64,000 nt of DNA. Source: Entrophospora sp. SA101 (Eukaryota > Glomeromycota > Glomeromycetes > Entrophosporales > Entrophosporaceae). A program made the position numbers and the translations under genes. The stretch is from contig CAUDNR010002223.1 in the NCBI GenBank assembly GCA_958430865.1, positions 10,563 through 74,562 on the forward strand, given 5' to 3'. Positions 1 to 12,305 of the stretch are shown in pieces. Numbering within the stretch: the stretch's first letter is position 1; each line of letters begins with the position of its first letter. Under the pieces are notes generated by a model. It saw nothing but the letters and a program-made list of their open reading frames with translations, searched no databases and was not told the origin of the DNA.

Positions 1-369
1 TGAGAGATGACAATTAATCTTTTTAATATGAAAAATGTATGGTGTCCAAAAATTCTTTGAGGGCAAAGCTCTCAAAGTATGCTCTCCGCAGGAGCATTGG
101 CTTCTTCACATGAAGAAGGAAATTTTTTTTTAGCAATGTTATATATTAATATATAAATATTTTTTTAATTTGTATCACCATCAAAGGTCACGTGATATAA
201 AAATTTATTGCATTTTTGAGCATAACTTACAAATCCTGAGTTTTGATGATTTTCCCAAAATTGGCCATGAGGCGCAGCAAGTTGCGGGACTAGGTGACTT
301 GCATCATACCTATTTTCCTGATGTGTAAATCTAAAAAAAAACACGCAAGCACATAGCACTTACACTTTC

Positions 370-610
370 AAATGAAGAATTAGCTCTGATAGTATTTAAC
401 TGTTCTGTATACTTCTTTTCTGTAGATATTAACTTCATCACTTTCCTGTATCTTTTGTGTCAACTGTTTCATAATAGCAATGGAGATGTTTTCCAGCGGT
501 TCTGACTCCAAGATCAGTTGCAAACCTCTTTTATATGCATTATATGCAGATGTCTTTGAAAGACCAGCCAAAATGTCACCTTTCTTAAATTCAAGAAACT
601 CAATAATGCG
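370..610 (-). pseudogene. Unrecognised gene remnant
   Basis: An open minus-strand stretch of about 75 codons includes the motif KTSAYNAYKRGLQLILESEP and ends at a stop near 380. Its codon use is more protein-like than the surrounding AT-rich DNA. Reading upstream, a stop follows almost at once (near 611), so no full gene can be built without an unseen exon. I do not recognise the family. It may be one exon of a decayed gene. Confidence 0.3.
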
Positions 611-679
611 TCAGTCATACCACATATTTACAAAGAACAAATTGTCAACCTTATTGAAAAGAAGATCTTAGGGAACCCA

Positions 680-1890
680 GTTCATATTGGAGTCCATTTT
701 ATTTAGTTTATTTTAATAAATCTTTTTTTTTAAAGATAATAAAAATTTTCTGATAAGGTAGCAGGTCACAGTTTGGTCATGATCCCATTCCCAGAATGGC
801 ACGATCAACATAAATGTTTGGTCAGCAAAAAAAAAAAAAAAATTTTTACATCTCACAGGTAATGGTATCTCCTGCAACTAGGCGGTATGTCTCTCATTGC
901 AATTATTCAAAGTGTAAAAAGGTTTTAATTAAGTTTTGAAAGATTTTACAAACTTATTATTAAGTACTTAATAAGTTTGACTTATTAAGCACAGGGTTAA
1001 AAGTTACATCACTATATACAAAATCCAATATCTTTCATTTATTGTCATCTCTTTTCCTCTTTTTGACATTGTTATTTACATCTACAATATCGTTATATAT
1101 AAGAATAAAAAAATCTTCAATATCTAATATATATAATAATTTTATTTAACATGATTTGTATACTCCTGGTTCTCTACTAAATAAATAAATAAAAAAATAA
1201 AATTTGTTCCCTTCACAGGAAACCACATGTTATTTCTTTTCAATTCACCCATCTAACAATAATAAAATAATTATGTATAAAATATTCAAACTAGAGACAA
1301 ATATAGAGGGTCTTGCCCCATTATCTTTTAAAATCATTTTAACAATTTGATTGATTAATTAACATCCATACACATATTGTTATGTATCTAATATAATTAT
1401 ATCATTCATATTAATATTAAAGATTACCATTAATAAAGTTTCACAATGACCATCTTTTTCTTGTCATATTATTTCATCAGGGTTTAATGGTGTAAGAGTT
1501 TTCTTACTTTAATCGTTCAAACGTGTTTTCAGAAGTTTAATTCATTTCTCACTATTATTCCTCACTCGGAATTATGTTCCAATATATTTGCCAGAGAAAA
1601 TAACTTAACTTTTGTTCGTTTATTCCTTCATTAATTTTATTGATCTTTTCACCGTCTTATTTATATAAAATTACAATTATTAAATAAATAATAAAATACA
1701 TAATAAGAACCATACGTTTCCCGGGGTTCTTAAAAATAGATTTAGGAAACATAATTAATAGAAGTTAATGTCTCCAACACCGTTTAATTTCCACTAATTA
1801 AGAACAAACATGTAACTGGTTAATTAATCGTTGCTATTTAATTAACACTCTATTCGACGCGCCTAATTTGTGCGTTATATTTTAACAAAT
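680..1890. other. AT-rich intergenic DNA, no gene seen
   Basis: The stretch is AT-rich with homopolymer runs and short direct and inverted TAA/ATT tracts. No ORF with protein-like composition and no structured RNA was seen on either strand. Confidence 0.5.
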
Positions 1891-2059
1891 AAACAAGGTT
1901 ACAACTGAGAACGCAGTGTGAGCTTTTGCTTTTCGTTACAAAACACGCATACCGTGCTACGCGAGAATAAAAATTCAATTAAGTTGGGTTTTGCGTCTTC
2001 TTTGTCGCAAAGAGAAAAAAAATGACATCACTCGGGCCAAGACAATGTCTATTCTATTA

Positions 2060-2165
2060 AATTCGAAACATATAAATAGGACAGTCGTCCAAACTTTTTT
2101 GTTATTTTTTCGTAGAGAAATTCCTCTCAGGCTATTTCAGCGCACGGAAATCAACATTCTACATT
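2060..2165 (+). promoter_or_regulatory. Putative core promoter inside the repeat
   Basis: A TATA-like TATAAATAGG (2071-2080) sits downstream of the CRE-like TGACATCA (about 2022) and upstream of GAGAAATTCCTCTC. The block recurs in copy B (TATA at 49836) and copy C (60196), where the surrounding sequence has indels. This fits a Pol II promoter carried by the repeat, but no transcript evidence is visible and no long ORF follows. Confidence 0.35.
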
Positions 2166-2300
2166 CGGCGACATAAAATAATTGTCGTTATTATTATACA
2201 ACGTTATTACAGGAGACCACGCAATTGTTGATTGATTGACCAATTAAAATCGTGAATTTAAAAATCAACCATTTAATGTGGGTTTGATTCAATCACTTCA

Positions 2301-2775
2301 CGAACAATTGTTTCATTAACAAATGGTTCGAATTTAAGAAGCTGGAAGCAAACATGCGACAAAACCTTTGAAATAGTCTAATAAATTAAATTGTACTACT
2401 CGAAAATGTATTTAAAGGGTTGGTTTTCGACTTGGTTGAAGAATAACTCTCTTCCTAACTCTTCTCTTGGCCATATCTCTCGATATAATCAAAATAACCT
2501 TAATGTAATTAATTTTAAAATGATTGTAAACGCGACCAATTTAAGATATACAATCAAGAGGAAACATGAACGATGTATGAAAAAAATCAAACAGTTGTTT
2601 CGTTAACAAATGGTTCGAATTTAAGAAGTTGGAAGCAACCATTTGAAATAGTCTAATAAATTAAAACGTACTACTCGAAAATGTATTTAAAGGGTTGGTT
2701 TTCGACTTGGTTGAAGAATAACTCTCTTTCTAACTCTTCTCTTGACCATATCTCTCGATATAATCAAAATGACCT
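2301..2775 (+). repeat. Internal tandem duplication (~290 bp period) in copy A
   Basis: The block from ACAAATGGTTCGAATTTAAG through GAATAACTCTC to the TCTCGATATAATCAAAAT region occurs twice in succession, around 2301-2505 and 2592-2775. Copies B (50214 and 50492) and C (60620 and 60896) have the same doublet, so the duplication predates their spread. The second unit marks where the near-perfect identity among the copies begins. Confidence 0.8.
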
Positions 2776-3589
2776 TAAAATAAATTAATTTGAATATTTT
2801 AATGTAAATTATCATTTATTTTTATTTTTATTATTTCCTAGGAGGTTATATTTTAGGTTCAAATCAACTTCTCAAAAAATATTTGCCAATGAGTTATGAA
2901 TTTGAAGTATAGAAATTAAAAAATTTAATAAAAAATAATATGATTAGTATAACTGTTGGTGAAACTTCCTGTGTCCAGTGTTGATGTTTAAAGATATTTT
3001 TCGATTTATAAAAGTATATTAACTGAACTGATTTAAAAGAAAAATTAAATTTCATGTATTTTAATTTTTCTGAAAATCAATTTTGGAAAAAAAAGCATAA
3101 AAGCATGATTCTATATAGAAAAAAAAAAGTATATATAATTTGCAAAAAAAAAGCATAATCATGGACACCCTACCGCTTTATAACTATGGAATTATAGATA
3201 AATTTAATACGGTTTGATAAGTCGTTACCCCACATGACCGACTTATCGAGTTTACATATTAAAAATATAAATTTTCAGACAATAAAATTATTCCAGACGC
3301 ATTTCTATATGTTATTATATCAACTTTAATAAGTATTTTCCCTTAACAATTTTTTTAATAATAAAACTTATTAATAATACATTAAATAAAATACCACGCC
3401 CATCCATCGCAATGATAATGTCGTAGCCAACCAATCTAATGCCACGTCCAAAGTGAATACAACTAATAAATGCTAAAGCTATTGCTACTACTAACATACA
3501 TGAATTAAAAATTGTTTTTTCATAATACTAATAAAAAAATAAAAAAATAACATCACGTCTAAAGAAGTTTCTGTAGGTAGTTTCTTGAG

Positions 3590-3724
3590 AAGCGGACTAA
3601 ATCAGACATCAAAAAAAAAAAAAGAATAACCAATACTAAAGCTACTGCTACTAATAATAATTATATTACTAAGAAGCTAATAATTCTACTACTACTACTA
3701 ATATAGACCTGATTTAGTCCGCTT
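3590..3724. repeat. 135 bp inverted-repeat cassette in the repeat
   Basis: AAGCGGACTAAATCAG at 3590-3605 is matched by its exact reverse complement at 3709-3724, with an AT-rich, trinucleotide-rich spacer. The pair recurs in copies B (51488) and C (61889), and with one mismatch in inverted copy D (near 57074 and 57192). It could be a small nested MITE or a cruciform-forming element. I could not see a convincing target-site duplication. Confidence 0.65.
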
Positions 3725-5914
3725 CACTACCAACCTCCGTCGAGTCCGTACCGTACCTTAGATCTTCTGCCTTCCATGACAAATGAGTAAAAGTACTGGT
3801 GAAAATTAAATAAATAAAAATAATGATAATGATAATGATAACGAAGGATGCAATAATTAAGGATGATGTCAATAAATAGATAAGTTGATAGATAATTAAA
3901 GCGCTAACAAACAAATATTTCAAAATAATTATAATCAATTCAATTCGAACAAATATTGAATCAATTTGTTACCAACTATCTGGATAAATTAACAAACACC
4001 AAAACCTAAAAATCCAATGATGCTTCTCCTCATCGGCTCAACTTTTTCTTTCCTTCATAATCAGCCTTTTGTTTCTAACCAAATATTATCCCCCTTTGAT
4101 GGCCAAATAACGTGCGTTCGTAATAAAATGTTGCCCTAACTTTAAAATTATTATTTATCATGAATATTAGTATAATGTTTTAACTAATTAATTATCATTA
4201 TTATTTAATAAAATATAATTGATTATTTACCTGACACTTATTAGAAACCGGCATAAACTTGAATAAATGAAAGTAAAACGCTCAAGAAATGGGTGGTATA
4301 TATGAAGATGAGTATAGGGATAGTGATAAAGCTAAACTAAAGTCAAAATAAAACTAAACTAAAACTAAACCAAAGAAGCTAAAACTTAACTATACTAAAA
4401 CTATACTAAAGAAGCTAAAATCAAACCAAATTAAAACTAAACTAAAGAAGCTAAAGTGGATAAATGAACGAAAAGAAGGAAGGAGTGAATGGAAGCGCGA
4501 ATAAAAATGGAGGCATAAATAAAGGTCGAATGAGGTCTAATGTATGCAGAAAGAATTGGTGTGAATGAATGTGTAAATAAAGGTGTGAAAGAGAATACGA
4601 AGTAATACATAAATGACTATATAAAGGAGCATATAAAGGAGTATATAAAAGAGTATATAAAAAGGACTCGCCTAGTATAATATGTAAAATAAATAATAAT
4701 AATATCAATACTGCGCAAACAAATTATTATTTTTAAGAATTAAATATTTAGAGTTGCACGTACTTTTACTTTCGGAAAACTTGCACAAACCAAATCCACT
4801 ATTCCCAGATAGTATAACTCGACCTATTGTAATAAAATATTGAAATATGTTAGTAAATTTTTAACTTCATAAATATTCAATAAATTATAAAAATTATAAA
4901 CCCGCCCGTCCATATAATTGATTTATTATTGTAATAAGACTTACTGCCATGTGGAATAAAAACAAGCCAATCAATGTATTAAGTGTCTGACCTATTTTGG
5001 TCAAAAGTTGAGCAACGTCTCGCAACAATACCTCAGGGAGAAGCGGCTGTTTGCAGTACTGTTCGAGACAAAAGCGCATCAGGACGGAGGGATGAAAAAA
5101 AAGAACTAATCGAAGGAAGAGTTGAGCCGGAAATGAACGCACGAACAACCTCGTTGGCAGTAAAGCTCTTTTACTTTCACTTGTCCTTTTACGAATAAAT
5201 ATTAAAAGAAAAAAAAATAATAATGTTTAAATAAATTAAAGTGAGAAGAATAAAAACTTATTTTGATGATTTTATTACATATTCCCAGAATGGGTAGGTA
5301 ATCTTATATTATTATTATTAAAATAAAATACTGCAGTTACAATAAATAATATAACCATAAATATAATATAATAATAATAACAATAATATAATGGAAGGAA
5401 GGTCTTTGCCGTCGTCGAAAGATAAAATGGATGTTGATAAAATGGATAATGTCGCTGGAGAGGGAAATTCTTGCTGTTTACTTTTTGAGAGAGAGAAAAC
5501 CCAAGTGTTATTTATATATTTTATTTTCAATTGTTATTGTTATGATCTGTCACGCGTACGTACATCTTTCTCGTGTCTCTCGTGTCTCAAAAAATAAAAA
5601 ACAAGAGATTTTTCATTTTTTATACATGATATAAATTTTGACTCTCTGTGTGATTGGCTGATTGGAGAGAATCTTTCCAAATTTCGTAATTTGCAGGTCA
5701 GCCGCGGTAATAACCTATATAGTTTTCTAGGGTCCTTTTTATACGCGTTGCTATTATTGTACAAGATTTAATTAATTAGGCTCGTGGAATGCACAAGTTT
5801 GTGGAATATGATTAGTAATAATTGCAACAAGAAGAAAGATCATGAGAAGATAAAACTTAAAGTCGTTAACACTATCATATAGTTGATCCTCTTGCAGGAT
5901 TAACTTTGTAATCG

Positions 5915-6900
5915 GTGATCACAGGATTTATTTATTATACTATATATATATATATCAATTAATCTATGCAAAATAATCCAGGGTATATTACCCATAATTA
6001 TTTTATACCAGGGTGCATATCATCACTAGTTTCTCAAAATGATTGTTTTTTGGAGAAATTAAAGGGACTGTCCAAAAACTCTGACTTACAAGTATTTTTG
6101 TTCGAAATTTTTATAAAATTTTGGAACTAATCTTTAATTCTTCTGTCTTTTGATCGAAATCATACGTTTGTATAATCATAATATTCATCATGGTCAGATC
6201 CTTCCAATCCTGGCAATATCAACATTTGTAATCTGTATTGTCAAAAAAATCACACTCACACTTAACACTTGATTTAAGAATATTTGGAAATATATTTGTG
6301 TAATTTCACGAAGGTATTTTAATGAAATATTTATTGATGTTGTTTGTAATGATATGCTAATAATTATAAAATTATCTCTTAAATTCATCATCATTTATAA
6401 TTGCATAAGAGAAAAGTTTGGATAATTAGGTTCATCATCAAAATTTCTAACTCTCTATCACCAAGTTATTTAAAAGCTCTCTAGTTTTTGGCCATTATAT
6501 TGGATTAAAATTATTCATGGAATTGAGTAAAGGAGAGCTTGTTGATTTCTTCTATCATTGATGATGCGAAATTAATTATGTCAATTATGAATTCATTTTC
6601 ATCATTTTCTTGAAAATAAGAGCTATGAGTGCCTAGATATATATATATTAAATTCTGATAATGCTGGTTAGTAAAAGTCATTAATATATTGAAGGTAATC
6701 TTCTTGTCAAAATCTAGGTATTCTTCCTGTATCTTACTATAATTTATTTGACCATAGGTTTAAATATGACTTCTCAGCTAATTACAATCAGTTGCAACTA
6801 ATTGCGGCATATGAAAATTGAATTGTGGTTCCCATCTTTAGATAATATTGATATCGAAGAAATTAATAATCTTCAATTGCTAAATCCACAATTATGATGT
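5915..6900. other. Intergenic DNA with decayed coding traces
   Basis: The region is AT-rich. On the minus strand around 6500-6740 a run of about 60 protein-like codons (with the motif FTNQHYQNLIYIYLG) reads to a stop near 6520. Stops and shifts surround it, and the family is not recognised. No other feature was found. Confidence 0.35.
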
Positions 6901-6944
6901 TAACGATTTTATAATGCTCTCCACCGATGTTTTATTTTCATAGT

Positions 6945-6997
6945 AATATTTAGTACCAGGAGAAGATAATGATGGAACTAATATCACAATAGTATGA
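6945..6997 (+). pseudogene. 3' end remnant of an ENA-type ATPase gene
   Basis: The plus strand reads LVPGEDNDGTNITIV then TGA (6995-6997). This matches the C-terminus of the ENA ATPase encoded at 38446-42872 on the minus strand ([19 protein letters not shown], then TGA). The similarity continues into its 3' flank, and an in-frame stop lies just upstream. It is therefore the broken tail of an ATPase gene, carried along in the inverted segmental duplication that also holds the neighbouring four-TM gene. Confidence 0.75.
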
Positions 6998-8350
6998 CAG
7001 ACATAATATAATATTTTATGTTTACAATATTTTTATTTTAACCTCAAAATCATAAATTATTTAAAAATCCAATACACATTTAATAAATTCAAAACTCTTT
7101 GGAGCAAAAAAAAGAAACAACTTTAACTATAAAATTCGAGCATTATCCGCACCCAGTGTTGAAATTTCAATACACGAATCTGCGCGTGTGACATTATCAT
7201 CCGATCAAATATTGGGTTTCAAGATGCTGATTCGAATCTGATCCTTTTAAACACCAAATCCATTAAATTTATCCCGTTAATCCGAAGAGAATGGCACCAC
7301 AAATGCCTTTGGCTTAACAGGTTAACTATGTAATGGTTTATTTATTTAATCAATTATTGTTGAACAAAGTCATCCAAGCTTCAAATTATAAACGTATCTT
7401 TGATAATCTATCTGATGATTTTTTTTTATTACAATCAATCAGGAATAAGATTATAAAATAATGATCCCGTTTTAAATAATCTTTATAACTGTAGAATTCA
7501 AAATTGGGTTTTCTGTACAATAATAAAAACTATAACATAGCTTATAATCGATGAAAACATTTAAGAGTGGTGACAAAGAATCTATTTTTTATATGTTTAA
7601 ATAATGTGATCCCGCAAATGATATATGAATGTCCCATATTAATATATTCGAATTTGTGAAATCCAAATCGACAAGAATTCAGTAAGATTTGATCAAATTT
7701 AATAATGTGACAATTATTTAAAATAAGAAATGAATTAAATTATTTACGCAATATTAATATTAATATTTAGTTTTTTGAAACAAAAATAAAAGCAATAATT
7801 AATTCTTTTTCATCATCATATTTTCCTTTGAAATTCATTTCGAAATAAATTTTGCCAATAAAATTTTTAGATATCAAGTGTCAGATAACAAACAGTTCAA
7901 GCTCTAGCTCTTCAAATGATAGAAAAAATAAAAGCTTGTTCATTTTCATTCATTCCCTACTGGGTTTAAATATATGGTTGCATTAAAAAATGACAAAGGA
8001 TGCAGTAAAGACGGCAGAACCGCATTAATAATAATAATCCTTTTCAAATTTGAATATTAATCACAAAATTTGAATATTTTTCTAAATTCAAATTTGTCAG
8101 TATTAAAATTTTAAATGAATACAATCACTAATCCCAACTCGGATTTTAGAATGGATTGCTGAAATTTTTTGTCAAAGGTTTGGAAATGGAAAGAAAAATT
8201 TCTGCGCTATTTCTTCATACATAAAAAAATCAATTTGTATTACAAAAATGGCCATGTTTCTGGAGCCATAATTTCTATGAAATATATTAATAATAATGCT
8301 TATATAGAAAAATCACATGATAATGATACATTGGGTTGGAAAAATCAAAG

Positions 8351-9395
8351 TTACATCATAGCAGGTTCATGGTCGGTGCTCGAATAAGGTTGATTATCTG
8401 TATAAGATTGTGGAGATTGTGGAGGTAGTGGAGGTAGTGGTCTTGAATATGGATTTTGTTTCGCATTATATTGATCATACTGAGAATTTGGATAAGATTG
8501 TGGAGGTGGAGATTGATAATTATTATATTGATTACCATATTGAGAATTTGGATAAGATTGTGGAGGTGGAAATTGATAATTATTATATTGATCACCATAT
8601 TGAGGACTTGTATAAGGTGGAGGTGAGGATTGTTGATCATTATAATGAGGAACAGGTGGCTGATTGAAAGGTTGTTGATATGGATGAACAGGTGACTGAT
8701 TGTTAATTGCTGCCATATTTCCGGGACCATTGATGCTACCTCCTTCACCTGCAGCTTGATCTCCCATGTAAAATGCAAAAATTGAAATGAATGAGAATAG
8801 GAGAGGTAAAATTACAAGGATAAATCCACTAGTCCCAATCGTTGTAGTTCCAAAAACGTCGGCGTCGTTTTTAATTTTTAAATAATTGTCAATTTGTCCT
8901 CCCATTGCTAACAAAATGACAAAAGAATTGAATAATGCGAAGATCCATGACATTTTTTTATGTATAACATAATTACGGGTATACATTCCAATGTAAAACA
9001 GCATGAATGATGTTACTACACCTAAAAATATATATTCAAACAATAGACAATAATTTAATTTATTATATACAATATTTTTCACATTTTAATTAATAAGTAA
9101 GCACATTACCAACAGCATGCATAGATAACAAAAACTTTGTACCGACATTTCTATTGTCATTAGAACTAACAAGACCAATATTAGCGCATCCAGATGTAAC
9201 AATACTACCAGAAAACTTCGCACAAGCGCCATATATTCCAAATATAATTTTTCCACCTAATGAAGGACCTTTCATTTCAACGCTCGCAATAAAAATTGAC
9301 TTGATAATTGGCGTCCCCAAGTTCACTAAAAGAAGACACAGGAATGAGAAACTAGCCGCACCAGTATTTGCAACACGAGCGCTAATCATTTTCAT
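8351..9395 (-). CDS. Four-TM membrane protein with Pro/Gln/Tyr-rich tail (paralogue 1)
   Basis: There are two exons on the minus strand: 9395-9110 and 9021-8351. They are joined by an 88-nt GT..AG intron in phase 1, giving 318 residues. TM1 is in exon 1 (FLCLLLVNLGTPII region). TM2 to TM4 are in exon 2 (TSFMLFYIGMY; WIFALFNSFVILLAMGG; ILVILPLLFSFISIFAFY). The loop between TM1 and TM2 has two cysteines (CAKFSG.., SGCAN). The cytosolic tail is built of repeats around PPPQSYPNSQYGNQYNNY. The layout resembles fungal SUR7/PalI or claudin-like cortex proteins, but this is shape only and the function is unknown. The start is MKMISARV; an upstream GTG codon was not used. Paralogues are at 36030-37013 and 26543-26839. 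Confidence 0.8.
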
Positions 9396-9646
9396 CACTT
9401 ATAAGGGATAGCGTTTTAATAAGAGTTTAAGGTATTTTTTGGTGATGATAAAGTTATTTTTTTTCAAAGACCAAAAGACCAGCGGAAATCCTTTTTTTTT
9501 TATTTCTTGTTAATTTTCTTCATTTAAATATATGCAACGAATATTTTTTGTATACAAATTTGATGTCAACATTACGCAAAAAAATTCTATATGGAGTTTG
9601 TTTTATCATCGTTCTTTTTTATTTTTTAGCAGTTAACTAACCAAAT

Positions 9647-9850
9647 TTAAAAATTCAAGCAGGTCTTTGAAGTGTGTAACATCAAACCAGGGACAATAAA
9701 AAAATGCGCACATTTTGTTTGATCATCACCAAAAAAATTTTTTAGTGAAAAATTCCTTTCTTTTTTATTTATACAATGTTCATATGCATTTTCAAAATTA
9801 AAATCTTGAATATCTAGACCATTTAGTAAAATCACTAAATGGCTATTCAA
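9647..9850 (-). pseudogene. Short unrecognised ORF, likely remnant
   Basis: A 67-codon minus-strand ORF (motif FENAYEHCINKKERNF) lies between the four-TM gene and the hAT-like pseudogene. No family is recognised and no flanking exons could be joined. It may be a decayed exon or a chance ORF. Confidence 0.2.
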
Positions 9851-9984
9851 TGTATTTCAACATGTGCATTGGAAAAAGGTATGAGTAGTGTTACTTTAAC
9901 AATAATTGTTAAATTTGGATAATTGAAATAAAAATTTTCATCTGTGTTTCTACAATTGAATAAAATACATTTCTGTATTTTTAT

Positions 9985-10625
9985 GGGGATACAAATAGAA
10001 TTTTAGGGAGTTCCCACTCTTCTATGAGTTTTCCTTTTTCAACAATTCGCAAAACTTCATCATTCACCAATTTAGTATCTCCATAAAATTTCTAAAAACT
10101 CTATCTCACTCTGACCATATAGATTTAAAACATTTTCAATATCAGGAAGTTCATTTGGATCAAAAATTCTAAACAAATAAAATAGTTCAGAGTCAGGAAA
10201 TTTATGGCTTTTATCATTGCTAATGAGTAATCTTTAACAAATGAAGGTGCTGAAAGATAATTTTCTTCTAAATAATTTTTTGAATATCATGCCATGATTT
10301 GGTAGAACTTCTCCATCACCTATAAATTCTTCTGTTATCTCTTTAATTTCAGCATTGATGTTTGGTTTATATTGTGATAAAGATAGATAATCTAATTGAA
10401 ATGTTTTTATTAATCTTTCAAAATATTTGTTAAATAATCAAGAAACATTGTTGCAGAAATGAAATCTTGATCCAATTGCACAAGTAAAACATTCGCAATA
10501 CTCATCACCTTCTAACTTATCATCATTTAAAGGAGCAAGGATTGAATTCATGATTTGATGTAAATTATGTACAAAATAATGATAAATATGCACATTAGTT
10601 ACACGGATTTGTTTAACATTATGTA
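9985..10625 (-). pseudogene. hAT-like (zinc-finger type) protein C-terminal pseudogene
   Basis: Read on the minus strand, several frames carry pieces of one protein in order: SILAPLNDDKLEGDEYCECF (about 10540), a stretch with SQYKPNINAEIKE (about 10370), PDSELFYLFRIFDPNELPDI (about 10200-10150), then NDEVLRIVEKGKLIEEWELP (about 10070-10010). The shape matches the C-terminal half of hAT-derived, BED/C2H2 zinc-finger type proteins common in AM fungi (inference). Frameshifts and stops separate the pieces, so it is dead. No TIR or TSD was found around it. Confidence 0.55.
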
Positions 10626-10629
10626 TGAT

Positions 10630-11620
10630 ATTTTGAATTGACTAACTATACATGTATATCTAAATTTTTAATGATTATTTTCTGACAATTGGCGGTCGCA
10701 TGATTTTTTTTTTGTTAATTTCTTGGTCACGTGAATTATCTAAAATGTTTATGGAAAAAATTTGCCACTGATCGGGACTAGATGACTCGAGCCGCACTAA
10801 CACCAATAAATATTAGATTTTCAAAAAAAGACTAACCAAAATAAATTGATCAGACTTCAACATATGTACATACCTAATCTGTGGCAAATAAATTTATTTA
10901 GTTAGCCACAATTAGTTTTTAATTTTAGCCACAATGAAATTTGAAAAACCAACTAATTTTTTTTTAAAAAATTTGTAAATTTATAATTAGTCAAGAGAAA
11001 AGACAAAAGAAAGGTATTGGTACAGGATAATGTAAATATGGGGGTTTTTTAAAGGCAAATTTATTTTTTTTTTTTGAACAGTTAATGTGGCTTAGAAAAT
11101 AAATATTTATATTATTTCCCACACCATTCCTAAGCCACATTAAATATTGAGAAATATATAAATATTAAATTTTTCAGTGCCTTTATTTTCTAAGGAAATC
11201 CAACCAGTACTAGTAGTAAAAGAAATTGGTCACGCTTTTTACTTTAAATTTAAACTTTTGTAAGATATACAAAAAATATATAAATTCTATTCTATGTAAA
11301 TTTCAAAAAAAAAAAAAAATGCCAAGTCACTAACAATGCGTTAATATGTTTGCCCGTAAATGCCGAAATGTTTTCATTGAAGCCACATCAAAGTGGCATG
11401 GATAATAAATATTTGGTACGCATTGTTTATAAATAAATAAAAGGATGATTTCTCTCCATTATCTCTACTTGTAATTACTTGTAAAATCAAATTAATTTCA
11501 TGGCCACTTGGATAGCTCAGCTCCATTCATTAACCTTTTTAAAGAAAAAATAGGAGTCGAATAAGTAAAAATTATATATATATACAAATATAAAATATCT
11601 CCACATTTAATGGATCTTTT
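10630..11620. other. Intergenic DNA with a 14-bp inverted repeat
   Basis: This is AT-rich and has no gene. TTAATGTGGCTTAG (11082-11095) and CTAAGCCACATTAA (11130-11143) form a perfect 14-bp inverted repeat with a 34-nt loop. Related GTTAGCCACAA pieces occur at about 10906-10935. This may be a tiny MITE relic. Confidence 0.45.
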
Positions 11621-11656
11621 TTTTTGATCGTTTTTTTTTTCATTATAGAAATTAAA

Positions 11657-12273
11657 ATGACTTGTGTAACAATATGTGAATTATTTACAGTTTTACGCGA
11701 GTTTATTGCATGTAAATCAGATTGTACAATATTCGATTCTAACACTATACATCCAGAAAAATGTTATAGAGAAAAATTAGACTTATCATCATCATCATCA
11801 GCAGTAACTACAAATACAACAACATTAACTTCTGCAACATCAGTGACATCAATATCTACAACATTCACTGATGTTGCCATTAATCATTCAAAATTACAGA
11901 ATCAAATAATAACCAAGTTGCCAATTGAGATTATAATAGAAATTTGTAAAGGTGTTTCACCATACGATTTATACAATTTATCAACCGCATGTAAATATTT
12001 TCGTAATTTATTGTGGTCAAAATCTGATGCAACCCAAATAATTTGGAAAAAATCTAGAATTAGTTTTTTGAAATATCCAGAGTTGGATCCACCATTCGGC
12101 TTAACTGAGCAAAAATACATTTGGTTGACTTTATTAGCAGATAAATGTCAATTTTGTGGTGGATCTTACGAAAAATTTTATTACGAGATTTGGCCTTCGA
12201 TGATTATTTGTTGTGGAAACTGTTTTGGCGAAAAAACTATACAATTATCGTGAGTATATATAAAATAAATATA

Positions 12274-12305
<32 letters not shown>

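Larger units (their letters stand above)
1895..5913 (+). repeat. Long dispersed repeat, copy A (near full length)
   Basis: Copy A matches copy B (49683-52570) and copy C (60015-64000) in the same orientation and copy D (54785-57600) inverted. The shared left end starts near TAACTGAGAACGCA. The right end, from the match to D, lies near GGATTAACTTTGTAA at about 5913. From about 2583 to 5701, A and C keep a constant offset (58,299) and look identical; A and B do so to 4672 (offset 47,898). Left of 2583 the copies differ by substitutions and indels. It carries no transposase-like ORF, only short ORFs. It could be a non-autonomous element or a segmental duplication; the class is unknown. Confidence 0.85.
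6945..9475 (-). repeat. Segmental duplication, inverted partner of 35965-38510
   Basis: The four-TM gene, its 3' flank and the last codons of a convergent ATPase all recur in opposite orientation at about 35965-38510. The flanks stay alignable with many substitutions and small indels (for example the stretch ending in the poly-T before ATTACAATCAATCAGGAATA). The duplication is therefore older than the near-identical 1895-5913 repeat family. Confidence 0.8.

Noticed and set aside
2301..2345. GGTTCGAATTT as a tRNA T-loop
   Set aside because: No matching acceptor, D or anticodon arms fold around it; it is part of the dispersed repeat.
3315..3497. 60-residue membrane-like ORF (HFGRGIRLVGYD) conserved in repeat copies A, B, C and partly in D
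   Set aside because: A, B and C are identical DNA, so conservation means nothing there. In D most differences change the residue and the frame ends early, consistent with neutral drift.
3714..3938. Ile-rich 74-codon ORF in the repeats
   Set aside because: Produced by ATT/ATA simple sequence; not conserved in reading in copy D.
4894..5198. Overlapping ORFs on both strands in a GC-richer part of the repeat
   Set aside because: Both strands are open and neither shows a known motif, start context or exons. Treated as part of the repeat.
8410..8778. Second- and third-frame ORFs rich in Ile/His/Asn over the four-TM gene tails
   Set aside because: They are shadows of the repetitive PPPQSYPNSQYG coding region and recur at 36661-36954 for the same reason.
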